Notes: generated by a model not told the origin, from the letters alone. 6,239 nucleotides of DNA from UKL13-2 sp031430555 (GCA_031430555.1 JANPBQ010000044.1:1-6239), one strand, 5' to 3'. Positions 1 through 6,234 are shown, numbered from the stretch's first letter. A program made the numbers and translations.

Positions 1-75
1 GCGGGAAATGAGGTCGTCGCCAGCGTGCACCTTGAGGTCAACGCCGAGCTGCGAGAGGAGTTCGTTGGTTGTCAT
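1..75 (-). CDS. 5' end of a truncated gene, possibly an aldehyde dehydrogenase (ALDH7-like)
   Basis: Reading the minus strand from the ATG at 75-73 gives 25 uninterrupted codons to the window edge, starting MTTNELLSQLGVDLK and continuing VHAGDDLISR. Third positions are strongly G/C-rich (CTC, GGC, GAC, CGC and similar), as expected for coding sequence in this genome. A weak purine-rich site (GGGCGG) lies five bases upstream of the ATG. The pattern 'LLxxLGV...GDDLxxxS' resembles the N-terminus of ALDH7-type semialdehyde dehydrogenases, where it precedes a conserved SP(I/V)DG motif. That motif would lie just outside the window, so the product is a guess from memory of the family. The gene lies downstream of leuA in the same direction, but a probable terminator separates them, so it is likely a separate transcription unit. 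Confidence 0.5.
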   Translation of the reverse strand, partial: MTTNELLSQLGVDLKVHAGDDLISR

Positions 76-199
76 ATTACCGCCCAAAACGGAAAGATCG
101 ACAGGTTACACGCAAACCGAATTCGTGGTGCCGCTGGTAAAGGAAAATTGCCGACCTCGGTGCCGGCCTATTCGCGCGAAAGTTGGCATTTTGGTGCGC

Positions 200-280
200 A
201 AAAAAACTCATGTCATCCTGAGCAAAGCGAAGGATCTCGTCGCAAGCAGATCCTTCGCTTCGCTCAGGATGACACTTTGT
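200..280. terminator. Probable bidirectional intrinsic terminator, ends leuA
   Basis: On the minus strand the 27-bp hairpin (211-274) is followed after four bases by seven consecutive T residues (A-tract at 200-206). That is the form of a Rho-independent terminator placed about 65 nt past the leuA stop codon. On the plus strand the hairpin is followed by CTTTGTTTTT (275 onward), so it could also stop transcription entering from the left. The stem is much longer than usual for a terminator, consistent with a repeat element reused for this role. Terminator function is inferred from structure alone. Confidence 0.6.
211..274. repeat. Dispersed palindromic repeat (27-bp arms, 10-nt loop)
   Basis: The arms 211-237 and 248-274 are inverted copies that match at 26 of 27 positions. 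The left arm begins TGTCATCCTGAGC and ends GAAGGATCT; the loop is 238-247. This exact palindrome type is common between genes in many unrelated bacterial genomes, and its translation gives the familiar spurious peptide 'CHPE(R/Q)SEGS...ILRFAQDD'. It lies between leuA and the next gene. No target-site duplication is evident. That it is a dispersed repeat is recalled knowledge; the palindrome itself is directly visible. Confidence 0.85.
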
Positions 281-338
281 TTTTGACGAATGTTGATCGC
301 GCAAACACTACTGGCCTGCGCACGATGCACACCCCGCC

Positions 339-1871
339 CTACCCCATCTGCGGATTCATCCGTTCCTTGTGCGCCAATTTATTCAGCGCATTCAAATACG
401 CTTTCGCGCTCGCAATCACGATATCGGTATCGGAACCCACGCCATTGATGATGCGCCCCGCTTTCGACAGCCGCACTGTCACTTCGCCTTGCGAATCCGT
501 GCCTTCGGTGACGTTATTGACCGAATACAGAAGCAACTCCGCGTTGCTTTGCGCCACACTCTCCAGCGCCTTGAAGGTCGCATCCACCGGTCCGGCACCT
601 TTCGACTCGCAGGATTTTTCGCGGCCGCCATCGGCGATGATCAATTTTGCATAAGGCTCTTCGCCGGTCTCGACGTGCGCCGTCAACGAGATCAGCCGAT
701 ATTGCTCGATTTCGGGGGTCACGGATTCGTCGGACACCAGCGCGTGCAAATCTTCATCGAAGATTTCATGTTTCTTGTCGGCGAGTTCCTTGAATTTCTT
801 GAAAGCCGCATTCAACGCAACCTCGGATTCAAGCACGATGCCAAGCTCCTTCAGGCGTTCGCGAAACGCGGATCGGCCGGACAATTTGCCGAGCGAGAGT
901 TTGTTCGCGTGCCAGCCCACATCCTGCGCCCGCATGATCTCGTAGGTCTCGCGGTGCTTCAATACGCCATCCTGATGGATGCCGGATTCGTGCGCGAAAG
1001 CATTGGCCCCAACCACCGCCTTGTTCAACTGCACCGGGTAGCCCGTGATGGTGGAGACCAGTTTCGACGCCGGCACAATTTGCGTCGCATCGATGCGTGT
1101 TTCGAGATTGAAGTAATCCTTGCGCGTGCGTATCGCCATCACGATTTCTTCGAGCGAGGCATTGCCCGCGCGTTCTCCAAGACCATTGATGGTGCATTCC
1201 ACCTGCCGCGCACCCGCATGCACGGCCGCGAGCGAATTCGCCACCGCCATGCCGAGATCATTGTGGCAATGGGTGGACCAGACCACCTGGTCGGAATTCG
1301 GCACACGCTCGATCAAATCGCGAAACCGCTCCGCCCACAATTCCGGCACGGCGTAGCCGACGGTATCCGGCACGTTCAGCGTGCGGGCACCCGCCTTGAT
1401 CACGGCTTCAAACACGCGACACAAAAAATCCATGTCGCTACGCACAGCGTCTTCGGCCGAGAATTCCACGTCGTCGCAAAGTGTGCGCGCGAACTTCACC
1501 GCATCCACCGCCGCCACCAATACCTGATCCGGCGTCATGCGCAGCTTGTGTTGCATATGGATCGGCGAGGTCGCGATGAAGGTATGGATGCGCCCCTGCG
1601 CGGCACCTTTGATGGCGTCACCCGCCTTCTGGATATCGCCCGCCTGCGCGCGCGCGAGCGAACACACGCGCGAATCCTTCACTGCCGCGGCAACCGCTTG
1701 TATCGCCTCAAAATCGCCTTGACTGGCGGCGGCAAAACCGGCCTCGATCACATCGACGCGCATCTTTTCCAACTGTTTGCCGATGCGAACTTTTTCTTCC
1801 TTGGTCATCGACGCACCCGGGCTCTGTTCGCCATCGCGCATGGTGGTGTCGAAAATAATCAAATTGTCCAT
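339..1871 (-). CDS. leuA: 2-isopropylmalate synthase
   Basis: LeuA condenses acetyl-CoA with 2-oxoisovalerate to give 2-isopropylmalate, the first committed step of leucine synthesis, in the cytoplasm. The 510-residue product starts with the TIM-barrel signature FDTTMRDGEQSPG (residues 7-19). Expected metal ligands are visible: D13, H201 and H203 (STHCHND), and N237 in the GERAGNASLEE motif. Residues 1 to about 270 form the HMGL-like catalytic barrel, a linker carries HESGIHQDG (residues 294-302), and residues of about 390-500 form the LeuA allosteric domain (GAGPVDATFKAL; GVGSDTDIVIASAKAY) that binds leucine in feedback inhibition. Length matches bacterial class I enzymes. The start is supported by a GGAG Shine-Dalgarno six bases upstream. 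A leucine-rich leader peptide upstream suggests attenuation control. No other leu genes are in the window. Confidence 0.97.
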   Translation of the reverse strand: MDNLIIFDTTMRDGEQSPGASMTKEEKVRIGKQLEKMRVDVIEAGFAAASQGDFEAIQAVAAAVKDSRVCSLARAQAGDIQKAGDAIKGAAQGRIHTFIATSPIHMQHKLRMTPDQVLVAAVDAVKFARTLCDDVEFSAEDAVRSDMDFLCRVFEAVIKAGARTLNVPDTVGYAVPELWAERFRDLIERVPNSDQVVWSTHCHNDLGMAVANSLAAVHAGARQVECTINGLGERAGNASLEEIVMAIRTRKDYFNLETRIDATQIVPASKLVSTITGYPVQLNKAVVGANAFAHESGIHQDGVLKHRETYEIMRAQDVGWHANKLSLGKLSGRSAFRERLKELGIVLESEVALNAAFKKFKELADKKHEIFDEDLHALVSDESVTPEIEQYRLISLTAHVETGEEPYAKLIIADGGREKSCESKGAGPVDATFKALESVAQSNAELLLYSVNNVTEGTDSQGEVTVRLSKAGRIINGVGSDTDIVIASAKAYLNALNKLAHKERMNPQMG

Positions 1872-1964
1872 AGCAAACTCCGTAACGTGATTCTGAAAAC
1901 GTGGAAACTCCGATTCGCCCGAGGAGTCGGACGAGTGGCATTCATAAACGAGAGGGAGGGGAAA
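1872..1964 (-). promoter_or_regulatory. Putative leu leader/attenuator region between leader peptide and leuA
   Basis: This 93-nt spacer separates the leader peptide stop from leuA. In mRNA sense it starts with a pyrimidine-rich run (CCCCTCCCTCTC). It can form an imperfect hairpin with arms CCGACTC/GAATCGG (1924-1930 and 1912-1918). A competing pairing has ACTCC (1923-1927) with GGAGT at 1907-1911 or with the identical GGAGT in the leuA Shine-Dalgarno (1877-1881). The T-tracts nearby are short (TTT, TTTT), so a strong intrinsic terminator is not evident. Control may act on translation or through a weak terminator. The motifs are seen; the switching is inferred. Confidence 0.4.
1878..1882 (-). 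promoter_or_regulatory. Ribosome binding site of leuA
   Basis: The minus strand reads CGGAG, six bases (TTTGCT) before the leuA ATG. This fixes the start at 1871 rather than at an internal ATG. The site belongs to an 8-base motif, CGGAGTTT, that also occurs 30 bases upstream in the leader (1905-1912), so it may take part in alternative pairings. Confidence 0.75.
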
Positions 1965-2054
1965 TTATGTGCGCGCGACGCGCAGCAGCAGGCCAAGCGA
2001 CGACAGCAGGCCTGAGACAAACGGGGTGAAACGGGAAATTGAACGAATGTTCAT
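1965..2054 (-). CDS. leuL: Leucine-rich leader (attenuator) peptide of leuA
   Basis: This 29-codon ORF starts at the ATG at 2054-2052 and ends with TAA at 1967-1965. Its middle reads SGLLSSLGLLLRVAR, with six leucine codons in nine positions (CTG CTG, CTT, CTG CTG CTG), so ribosome progress would depend on charged tRNA-Leu. Two Ile and two Val codons also occur. Placement about 93 nt upstream of the leucine biosynthesis gene, same strand, is that of a classic attenuation leader. A promoter (TTGCGC, 17 bp, TATATT) lies so close that the transcript should begin at or within a base or two of the ATG; no Shine-Dalgarno exists. A 6-bp stem (CAGGCC 2009-2014 with GGCCTG 1989-1994) forms within the Leu codons. 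The symbol leuL follows function and position, not sequence homology. Confidence 0.75.
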   Translation of the reverse strand: MNIRSISRFTPFVSGLLSSLGLLLRVART

Positions 2055-2060
2055 GGTGAC

Positions 2061-2089
2061 AATATAGCGCGGGGATGGCGGGGGCGCAA
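2061..2089 (-). promoter_or_regulatory. Sigma70-type promoter of the leuA leader
   Basis: The minus strand shows TTGCGC (2084-2089) and TATATT (2061-2066) separated by exactly 17 bp. The -10 box matches the consensus at five of six positions; the -35 keeps the TTG. Only six bases (GTCACC) separate the -10 box from the leader peptide ATG, so transcription should start at about 2052-2055, giving a leaderless message for the peptide. Confidence 0.6.
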
Positions 2090-2188
2090 TAGGGCCTGAG
2101 TATGTTGGCGTTGATCAATGCTGACCCCAATAACGCACAAACCAGGAGACTAAACGAGCAATCTGCTTGCATCACGACTGCCTCTCGA

Positions 2189-2217
2189 ACGAATTCGTAT
2201 TTCAACGTGATCACGTT
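2189..2217. promoter_or_regulatory. Two perfect palindromes, possible operator sites
   Basis: ACGAATTCGT (2189-2198) and AACGTGATCACGTT (2204-2217) are perfect palindromes of 10 and 14 bp, five bases apart, in the divergent intergenic region. They lie about 80 bp upstream of the exporter -10 box and about 100 bp upstream of the leader promoter -35. A dimeric repressor or activator could bind there. I do not recognise either as the consensus of a known regulator, and chance occurrence of the shorter one is quite possible. Confidence 0.3.
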
Positions 2218-2297
2218 TGCAGATTTCCGGGGTAAGAGTGGGCGCAAATGGCCTTGGCGCGGCGCGGTTTTCCATGTCTTGGAATTTTTCGCTGCTC

Positions 2298-2303
2298 TAT
2301 AAT
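2298..2303 (+). promoter_or_regulatory. -10 box of the metal exporter gene
   Basis: A perfect TATAAT occurs five bases before the ATG at 2309. No good -35 is found at 16-18 bp (the 17-bp position reads TGTCTT), so an activator may be needed, or this is a weak or extended-spacing promoter. Transcription would start at about 2309-2311, on the start codon itself. An in-frame TAA at 2300-2302 excludes a longer N-terminus. Confidence 0.5.
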
Positions 2304-2308
2304 TATCC

Positions 2309-3352
2309 ATGTCTCCAGCCGCCCCAAAACTTAACGCAGACCTCCCCTGTCCTCATGGCGAGGGCCACGCGCCGTTGCGCCCCGATGCAAAGCCGGTGCA
2401 TGCGGATGCGGATCACGCGACCGCGCATGATCACGGCCACGACTATGCGCACGACCACGATCACGGCCACGATCACCCGCATCAAGCGGGCAGCGCGCAT
2501 CAACACGACTACCGCTCCCACGATAAATCGATGCTGCTGCTCGCCTTCGCGATCACCGTCACCACTATGGCGGCGGAAATCATCGGCGGCTGGCTCACGC
2601 ATTCATTGGCACTCGTGTCCGATGGCATCCATATGTTCACGCACGCGTTCGCACTGGCAGTGAGCTGGGGCGCGATTGTGCTGGCCTCGCGTCCGGCGAA
2701 CATGGAAAAAACCTTTGGCTATTACCGCGTCGAAGTGGTGGCCGCCTTCGTCAACGGCATCACGATTTTGTTGTCTGCGGTGTGGATCCTGATCGAAGGC
2801 ATCGCGCGCTTGCTCACGCCGGAGCCGGTGGCGATCGGCGCCACGCTCATCATCGCCGTTGCCGGACTCGTCATCAACTTGATCACCGGTGCAATTTTGA
2901 TGCGCGCCGATCAGAGCAACCTGAATATCCGCTCGGCGTTCCTGCACATGCTCACCGATACGCTATCGTCGGTGGCAATCATCATCGGCCTGATCGTGAT
3001 CCATTACTCGGGCTGGCAGTGGATCGATCCGCTGTTGGCATTAGTGGTGGCGGTGATTATTTTGAAATGGTCATGGACATTGCTGCGCGATTCGTTGCAC
3101 GTGCTGATGGAAGGCTCGCCCATCGATGTCGCGGCGCTGCGCGCGCATGTGCTGCATGATTTTCCGGAGGTGCTGGATATTCACGATGTGCATATCTGGC
3201 AAATTTCGCAGCGCTTCAATTGCCTGACGGCGCATGTGCGCATCCAGCCGGAGGCAGTGGCGGGGTACACGGCGCTGGTGGCGCGCATCAACTCATCGCT
3301 ACGCGAGAAATATGAAATCGGCCACACCAATTTTCAGCCGGAGTGGGTGTAG
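2309..3352 (+). CDS. Cation diffusion facilitator (CDF) metal efflux transporter
   Basis: A 347-residue inner-membrane protein of the CzcD/ZnT-like CDF family, expected to export Zn, Co, Ni or a similar divalent cation in exchange for protons as a dimer. Residues 1-72 form a cytosolic tail with 16 histidines, alternating with Asp and Gly (DHGHD repeats), a likely metal buffer. Six membrane segments follow at about 75-97, 100-125, 140-163, 173-196, 208-232 and 238-255. TM5 carries the usual HxxxD (H213, D217). TM2 carries H108-MFT-H112 instead of the usual (H/D)xxxD. The sequence FGYYRVEVVAAFVNG between TM2 and TM3 is typical of the family. The C-terminal cytosolic domain (about 260-347) has DIHDVHIWQIS, LTAHV and IGHTNFQPEW, which supply metal-site histidines (H292, H295, H309, H339). 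No Shine-Dalgarno precedes the ATG; the message is probably leaderless. The metal specificity is unknown. Confidence 0.93.
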   Translation: MSPAAPKLNADLPCPHGEGHAPLRPDAKPVHADADHATAHDHGHDYAHDHDHGHDHPHQAGSAHQHDYRSHDKSMLLLAFAITVTTMAAEIIGGWLTHSLALVSDGIHMFTHAFALAVSWGAIVLASRPANMEKTFGYYRVEVVAAFVNGITILLSAVWILIEGIARLLTPEPVAIGATLIIAVAGLVINLITGAILMRADQSNLNIRSAFLHMLTDTLSSVAIIIGLIVIHYSGWQWIDPLLALVVAVIILKWSWTLLRDSLHVLMEGSPIDVAALRAHVLHDFPEVLDIHDVHIWQISQRFNCLTAHVRIQPEAVAGYTALVARINSSLREKYEIGHTNFQPEWV

Positions 3353-3363
3353 CGGATTTGCTC

Positions 3364-3706
3364 TTGCTTCAACCTAGAAACGGCAGTTGACCGCTATCAA
3401 TGCCGTGGAACACCCCGCCATTGCTAGGGTTTCGCTCCCGGCACGTTTCTCTCAATGGGTGAGAGCGCTACGGGTGCGATTGCACATTTTGCAGGCTCCC
3501 TGGCAGCGTTGTTCCTCCTAGCAGGGTGAAGCCCGCGTCGTCGCTATTGCCAAATGAGGCCTTGCCAGGAAGCCTGCAAAATGCACGCTCACACTTGCAG
3601 TGCGCGTGGCCTGTTGCATCAGGCCACCGTTCAGCAGGCGCACCGCACGCGGTGCTAAATCCCTGCTTCACCCCGTCCAACTGCCGTTTCCAGGTTCAAA
3701 GGCAAA
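3364..3706. repeat. Nested inverted-repeat element between convergent genes (MITE/REP-like)
   Basis: Outer arms 3368-3393 and 3673-3699 are inverted copies with about three differences; both contain GAAACGGCAGTTG in outward-in sense. With one or two gaps the similarity extends through a TTGC/GGCAA tip to about 3364 and 3706. Inner arms 3486-3505 and 3563-3582 match at 19 of 20 positions (ATTTTGCAGGCT core). Smaller hairpins lie between: CTCTC/GAGAG (3449-3453, 3461-3465), a perfect GTGGCCTG/CAGGCCAC (3606-3613, 3620-3627), and GCACCG/CGGTGC (3640-3645, 3650-3655). GGGTGAAGC (3524-3532) recurs inverted at 3665-3673. No transposase ORF is present and no clear target duplication was found. It fills the whole 302-bp gap after the exporter and covers the 3' end of the regulator gene. 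A non-autonomous mobile or structured repeat family is inferred. It could also serve as terminator for the two genes, but no good T-tracts are seen. Confidence 0.65.
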
Positions 3707-6234
3707 ACTCCCGTATTGGCGGGCATCTCCAGCCATTCCTGCATGGCCGCAACCGCGTTGTCGTATGAGAGTGCGCGCCCCGCCGCTTCTGTGCTGGCAT
3801 AGCCTTCACGACCGAGTGCCACCCGCGCACACTCGATGAGTGGCGCGAGAAACGCAGCATCGGCGATGTCACGGCGGCGCCCCATTTGCACCGTGTGAAT
3901 ATCCGCCGCACCATCGAAGCGGGCCACAAGTTCCCACTGGCCAAGGTGTGCGGCGAGTCCGGCGCACACCTCCATCACCACCAGCCGCCCACGCCGTGAA
4001 CCCAGTTCATCCGAGATCGCGAGCGACTCGATGAGCATCATCCGGGCGCGCCGATCGTCACCGCTGCCTGCGGCGATGGCGACCATCGCCAGATTGTTCA
4101 ATCCGATCATCGTGCGCAACCGGTCGCCGGTGGCGCGCACGTGGTGCAGGCCCTCTTCATACAGGGCTTCGGCGGCTTGCAGATTGCCTTCGATACGTTC
4201 CACCTCAGCCAGGCTGGTTGCCGCCAGACTAATCAGCACTGCCGCATTGCCGGACTGTCGCGCCAACATAAGCGCTTCTTCCAGCAAGACACGGGCCCCG
4301 GTCCGATCCAGCAAACTTAAACGCACGAACCCAAGGTGCGATAGCGCGTTCGAAAGCAGATCGGTGAAACCACCCTGGCGGGCGCTCAAAATACTTTCCC
4401 CCAGCAACGTTGCCGATTCATGATCCAGACCGCGGTAGCCGCACAGCCTGCCGGCGTGCAGCAAACCCTCGCAGCGCAGGCGGTTGTACTCTTCCGCTAT
4501 GGCGTGGTCGTCACCTTCTGGATGCTTGCAGTCGTCTCCTTCAGCATGCTTGCGGTCGTTATCTCCGGCATGCACTCGAGCCAGCGCTTCAAGGCAGGCG
4601 TGGTGGCCTTGCACCAGCAGGCCACGGCTCAACCAAAAACGCGGCAGTGCGCTCACCAGTCTCAAGCCGCGCACGGCACCATCATCGGCGTGATTGCACC
4701 ATGCGTGCGCGGCAAACAAATTGTCGCGGTCGCGATCCAGCCGCTTGAGCCACGCGCCCTGCGCGGGGCCTTCCAGTTGCGCTTTGGCCTCAAGGGCGAG
4801 TGCGAGGAAACAGGCGAGGTGCCGCTCCCGCGTGACGTGCTGTTCGCCCGATTCCGCCAACCGCTCCAACGCGAATTGACGCATCGTCTCAAGCATCCGG
4901 TAGCGCATCACGCCATCCGTATCGGCTTCGACGCTGATAAGCGATTTCTCGACCAGCGCGCCCAGGTGGTCGAGCACGGCCCATTTGTCAATGGTGCCAA
5001 TTGCGGCCACCTGTTGCGACGCGTCGAGGCCGAATGATCCCGACATTACGCCCAGACGCCGGAACACCGCTTGTTGATCCATCGATAACAACGTGTGGCT
5101 CCACTCCAGCGCCGCACGCAGCGTGCGCTGGCGCGGCGGTGCGACGCGTGATCCGCCACTGAGCACGAACAGCCGCTGGCCAAGGCGATCACGCAGGCCC
5201 TGCACACCGAGCAGCTGCACCCGGGCCGCGGCCAATTCAATGGCCAGCGCAATGCCATCGAGCTGGACACAAATATCCACCACCGCAGCGACGTTGGATT
5301 CGTCCAGCACGAAGTGCTGATCGACCGCGTGTGCGCGATGCTCAAACAGACGCACCGCGCCCGCCGCTTTTGCCGCTTCGAGCGTGACGCGCGCGGGTAC
5401 GGCCAGCGTGCCAACACGATAGATCTGCTCATGCTGGAGTTTCAACGGCTCCTGACTGGTGGCCAGCAGATGCAGCATCGGCGCAGCATGCAGTAAAGTC
5501 GTCGCCAGCAACGCGGCCGACTCTACGAGGTGCTCGCAGTTGTCGAGCACGATCAACATGTGCCTCGCTTTCACGGCTTCCGCCAACGCGGTCGACACCT
5601 CGCCATGACCGAGCGTCACCTGCAAGGCGCCGGCGACGACCGCGGCGAGTTGTGTGGTGTCTGTCAACGGTGCCAGATCGACCACGCACACCCCGTGCGT
5701 GAAAGCCGACTTTATCGCGCGCGCCACTGCATGCGCCAGCACGGTCTTGCCGATGCCGCCTGCACCGGCCAGCGTGACCAGCCGATGCGCTGTCACCAGC
5801 CCCGTCACGGCACGGAAGTCCTGGTCGCGACCGAACAGGATCGGCTCATCAATGGGCCGATCAGTCGATCTGCGCGCGGGGGTTGCATGCAGGGTATCGT
5901 CCGTGCCGCGTGTCAGGAGCGGGGGCGGGGGCGTGGCGGTGAAGCGATAACCGCGACCGGGAATCGTGGCAATCGTCGCGGGCCCCAATAATTTCCTTAA
6001 GCTTGAGACGTGTACCTGCAGATTATTTTCTTCAATCACCAGTCCCGGCCAAACCGTCTCGAGCAATTCGTTCTTGCTCACCACCCGGTCACGCTGCTCG
6101 ATCAGCACCAGCAACAAATCGAACGCTCGCGCACCGAGCCTGACCGGCTGGCCATCAATGAGCACCTGGCGTGCTTCGCGCCGGATGACACAGCGGTCGA
6201 ATGCGAAATCGGCGGCGATGGTCGAATCGGGCAT
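3655..6234 (-). CDS. Winged-helix STAND ATPase regulator with TPR-like repeats
   Basis: An 859-residue predicted transcription regulator. Residues 8-100 form an OmpR/PhoB-type winged helix (LGARAFDLLLVLIEQ; ENNLQVHVSSLRKLLG; TIPGRGYRF) with no receiver domain. After a Pro-rich linker (about 101-130), residues 131-460 form an NB-ARC-like ATPase: Walker A GAGGIGKT (157-164), Walker B LIVLDNCEHL (227-236), LLATSQEPL (256-264), and GIALAIELAAARV (327-339, where the family usually has GLPLA). Residues about 470-800 are helical TPR-like repeats, probably the signal-sensing part. Such proteins are thought to bind a ligand or partner on the repeats, exchange nucleotide and oligomerise to control promoters. 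An acidic/His insert (555-578) comes from a 24-bp tandem repeat. The final ~17 residues (GVLPLNLETAV onward) are encoded in the flanking repeat element. The start is only five bases from the window end, so no RBS can be judged, though the winged helix looks complete. The ligand and targets are unknown. Confidence 0.9.
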   Translation of the reverse strand: MPDSTIAADFAFDRCVIRREARQVLIDGQPVRLGARAFDLLLVLIEQRDRVVSKNELLETVWPGLVIEENNLQVHVSSLRKLLGPATIATIPGRGYRFTATPPPPLLTRGTDDTLHATPARRSTDRPIDEPILFGRDQDFRAVTGLVTAHRLVTLAGAGGIGKTVLAHAVARAIKSAFTHGVCVVDLAPLTDTTQLAAVVAGALQVTLGHGEVSTALAEAVKARHMLIVLDNCEHLVESAALLATTLLHAAPMLHLLATSQEPLKLQHEQIYRVGTLAVPARVTLEAAKAAGAVRLFEHRAHAVDQHFVLDESNVAAVVDICVQLDGIALAIELAAARVQLLGVQGLRDRLGQRLFVLSGGSRVAPPRQRTLRAALEWSHTLLSMDQQAVFRRLGVMSGSFGLDASQQVAAIGTIDKWAVLDHLGALVEKSLISVEADTDGVMRYRMLETMRQFALERLAESGEQHVTRERHLACFLALALEAKAQLEGPAQGAWLKRLDRDRDNLFAAHAWCNHADDGAVRGLRLVSALPRFWLSRGLLVQGHHACLEALARVHAGDNDRKHAEGDDCKHPEGDDHAIAEEYNRLRCEGLLHAGRLCGYRGLDHESATLLGESILSARQGGFTDLLSNALSHLGFVRLSLLDRTGARVLLEEALMLARQSGNAAVLISLAATSLAEVERIEGNLQAAEALYEEGLHHVRATGDRLRTMIGLNNLAMVAIAAGSGDDRRARMMLIESLAISDELGSRRGRLVVMEVCAGLAAHLGQWELVARFDGAADIHTVQMGRRRDIADAAFLAPLIECARVALGREGYASTEAAGRALSYDNAVAAMQEWLEMPANTGVLPLNLETAVGRGEAGI
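4507..4573. repeat. 24-bp tandem repeat inside the regulator gene (about 2.8 copies)
   Basis: Units begin GTCGTC or GTCGTT at 4507, 4531 and 4555. The first two are full 24-bp units sharing GTCGTC-CCTTC--ATGCTTGC; the third is partial. Being a multiple of three, it keeps the frame and encodes an acidic, His/Lys-bearing stretch on the minus strand (NDRKHAEGDDCKHPEGDD, residues about 558-575) in what should be a loop ahead of the TPR-like repeats. Copy number may vary between strains without disrupting the protein. Confidence 0.7.

Noticed and set aside
77..304. Small ORF containing CHPERSEGSA and ILRFAQDD
   Set aside because: This is the well-known spurious translation of the dispersed palindrome at 211-274.
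1708..1941. A 77-codon ORF overlapping the leuA start, with three Leu codons early on
   Set aside because: No Shine-Dalgarno, most of it is out-of-frame leuA, and the upstream ORF at 1965-2054 is a far better leader peptide.
369..2015. A 548-codon open frame on the plus strand opposite leuA
   Set aside because: It is the mirror of a strongly coding leuA frame in high-GC DNA. Its product is rich in Arg, His and Ile without any recognisable domain, while leuA on the other strand is unmistakable.
2102..2302. A 66-codon plus-strand ORF in the intergenic region
   Set aside because: No convincing ribosome site, no recognisable motif, and it overlaps the promoter and palindromes. Nothing supports it as a gene.
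1942..2310. A 122-codon minus-strand ORF covering the leader peptide region
   Set aside because: It crosses both divergent promoters and is in a different frame from the Leu-rich leader, which has its own promoter. Its composition is non-protein-like.
3468..3680. ORFs on both strands within the repeat element
   Set aside because: They are translations of the inverted repeat arms (shared 'LPGSLQN'-type segments), without ribosome sites or domains.
3364..3706. Integron attC-like site
   Set aside because: GTTGGAC fits the GTTRRRY core, but the arms face the wrong way, the element is over 300 bp, and there is no integrase or cassette array.
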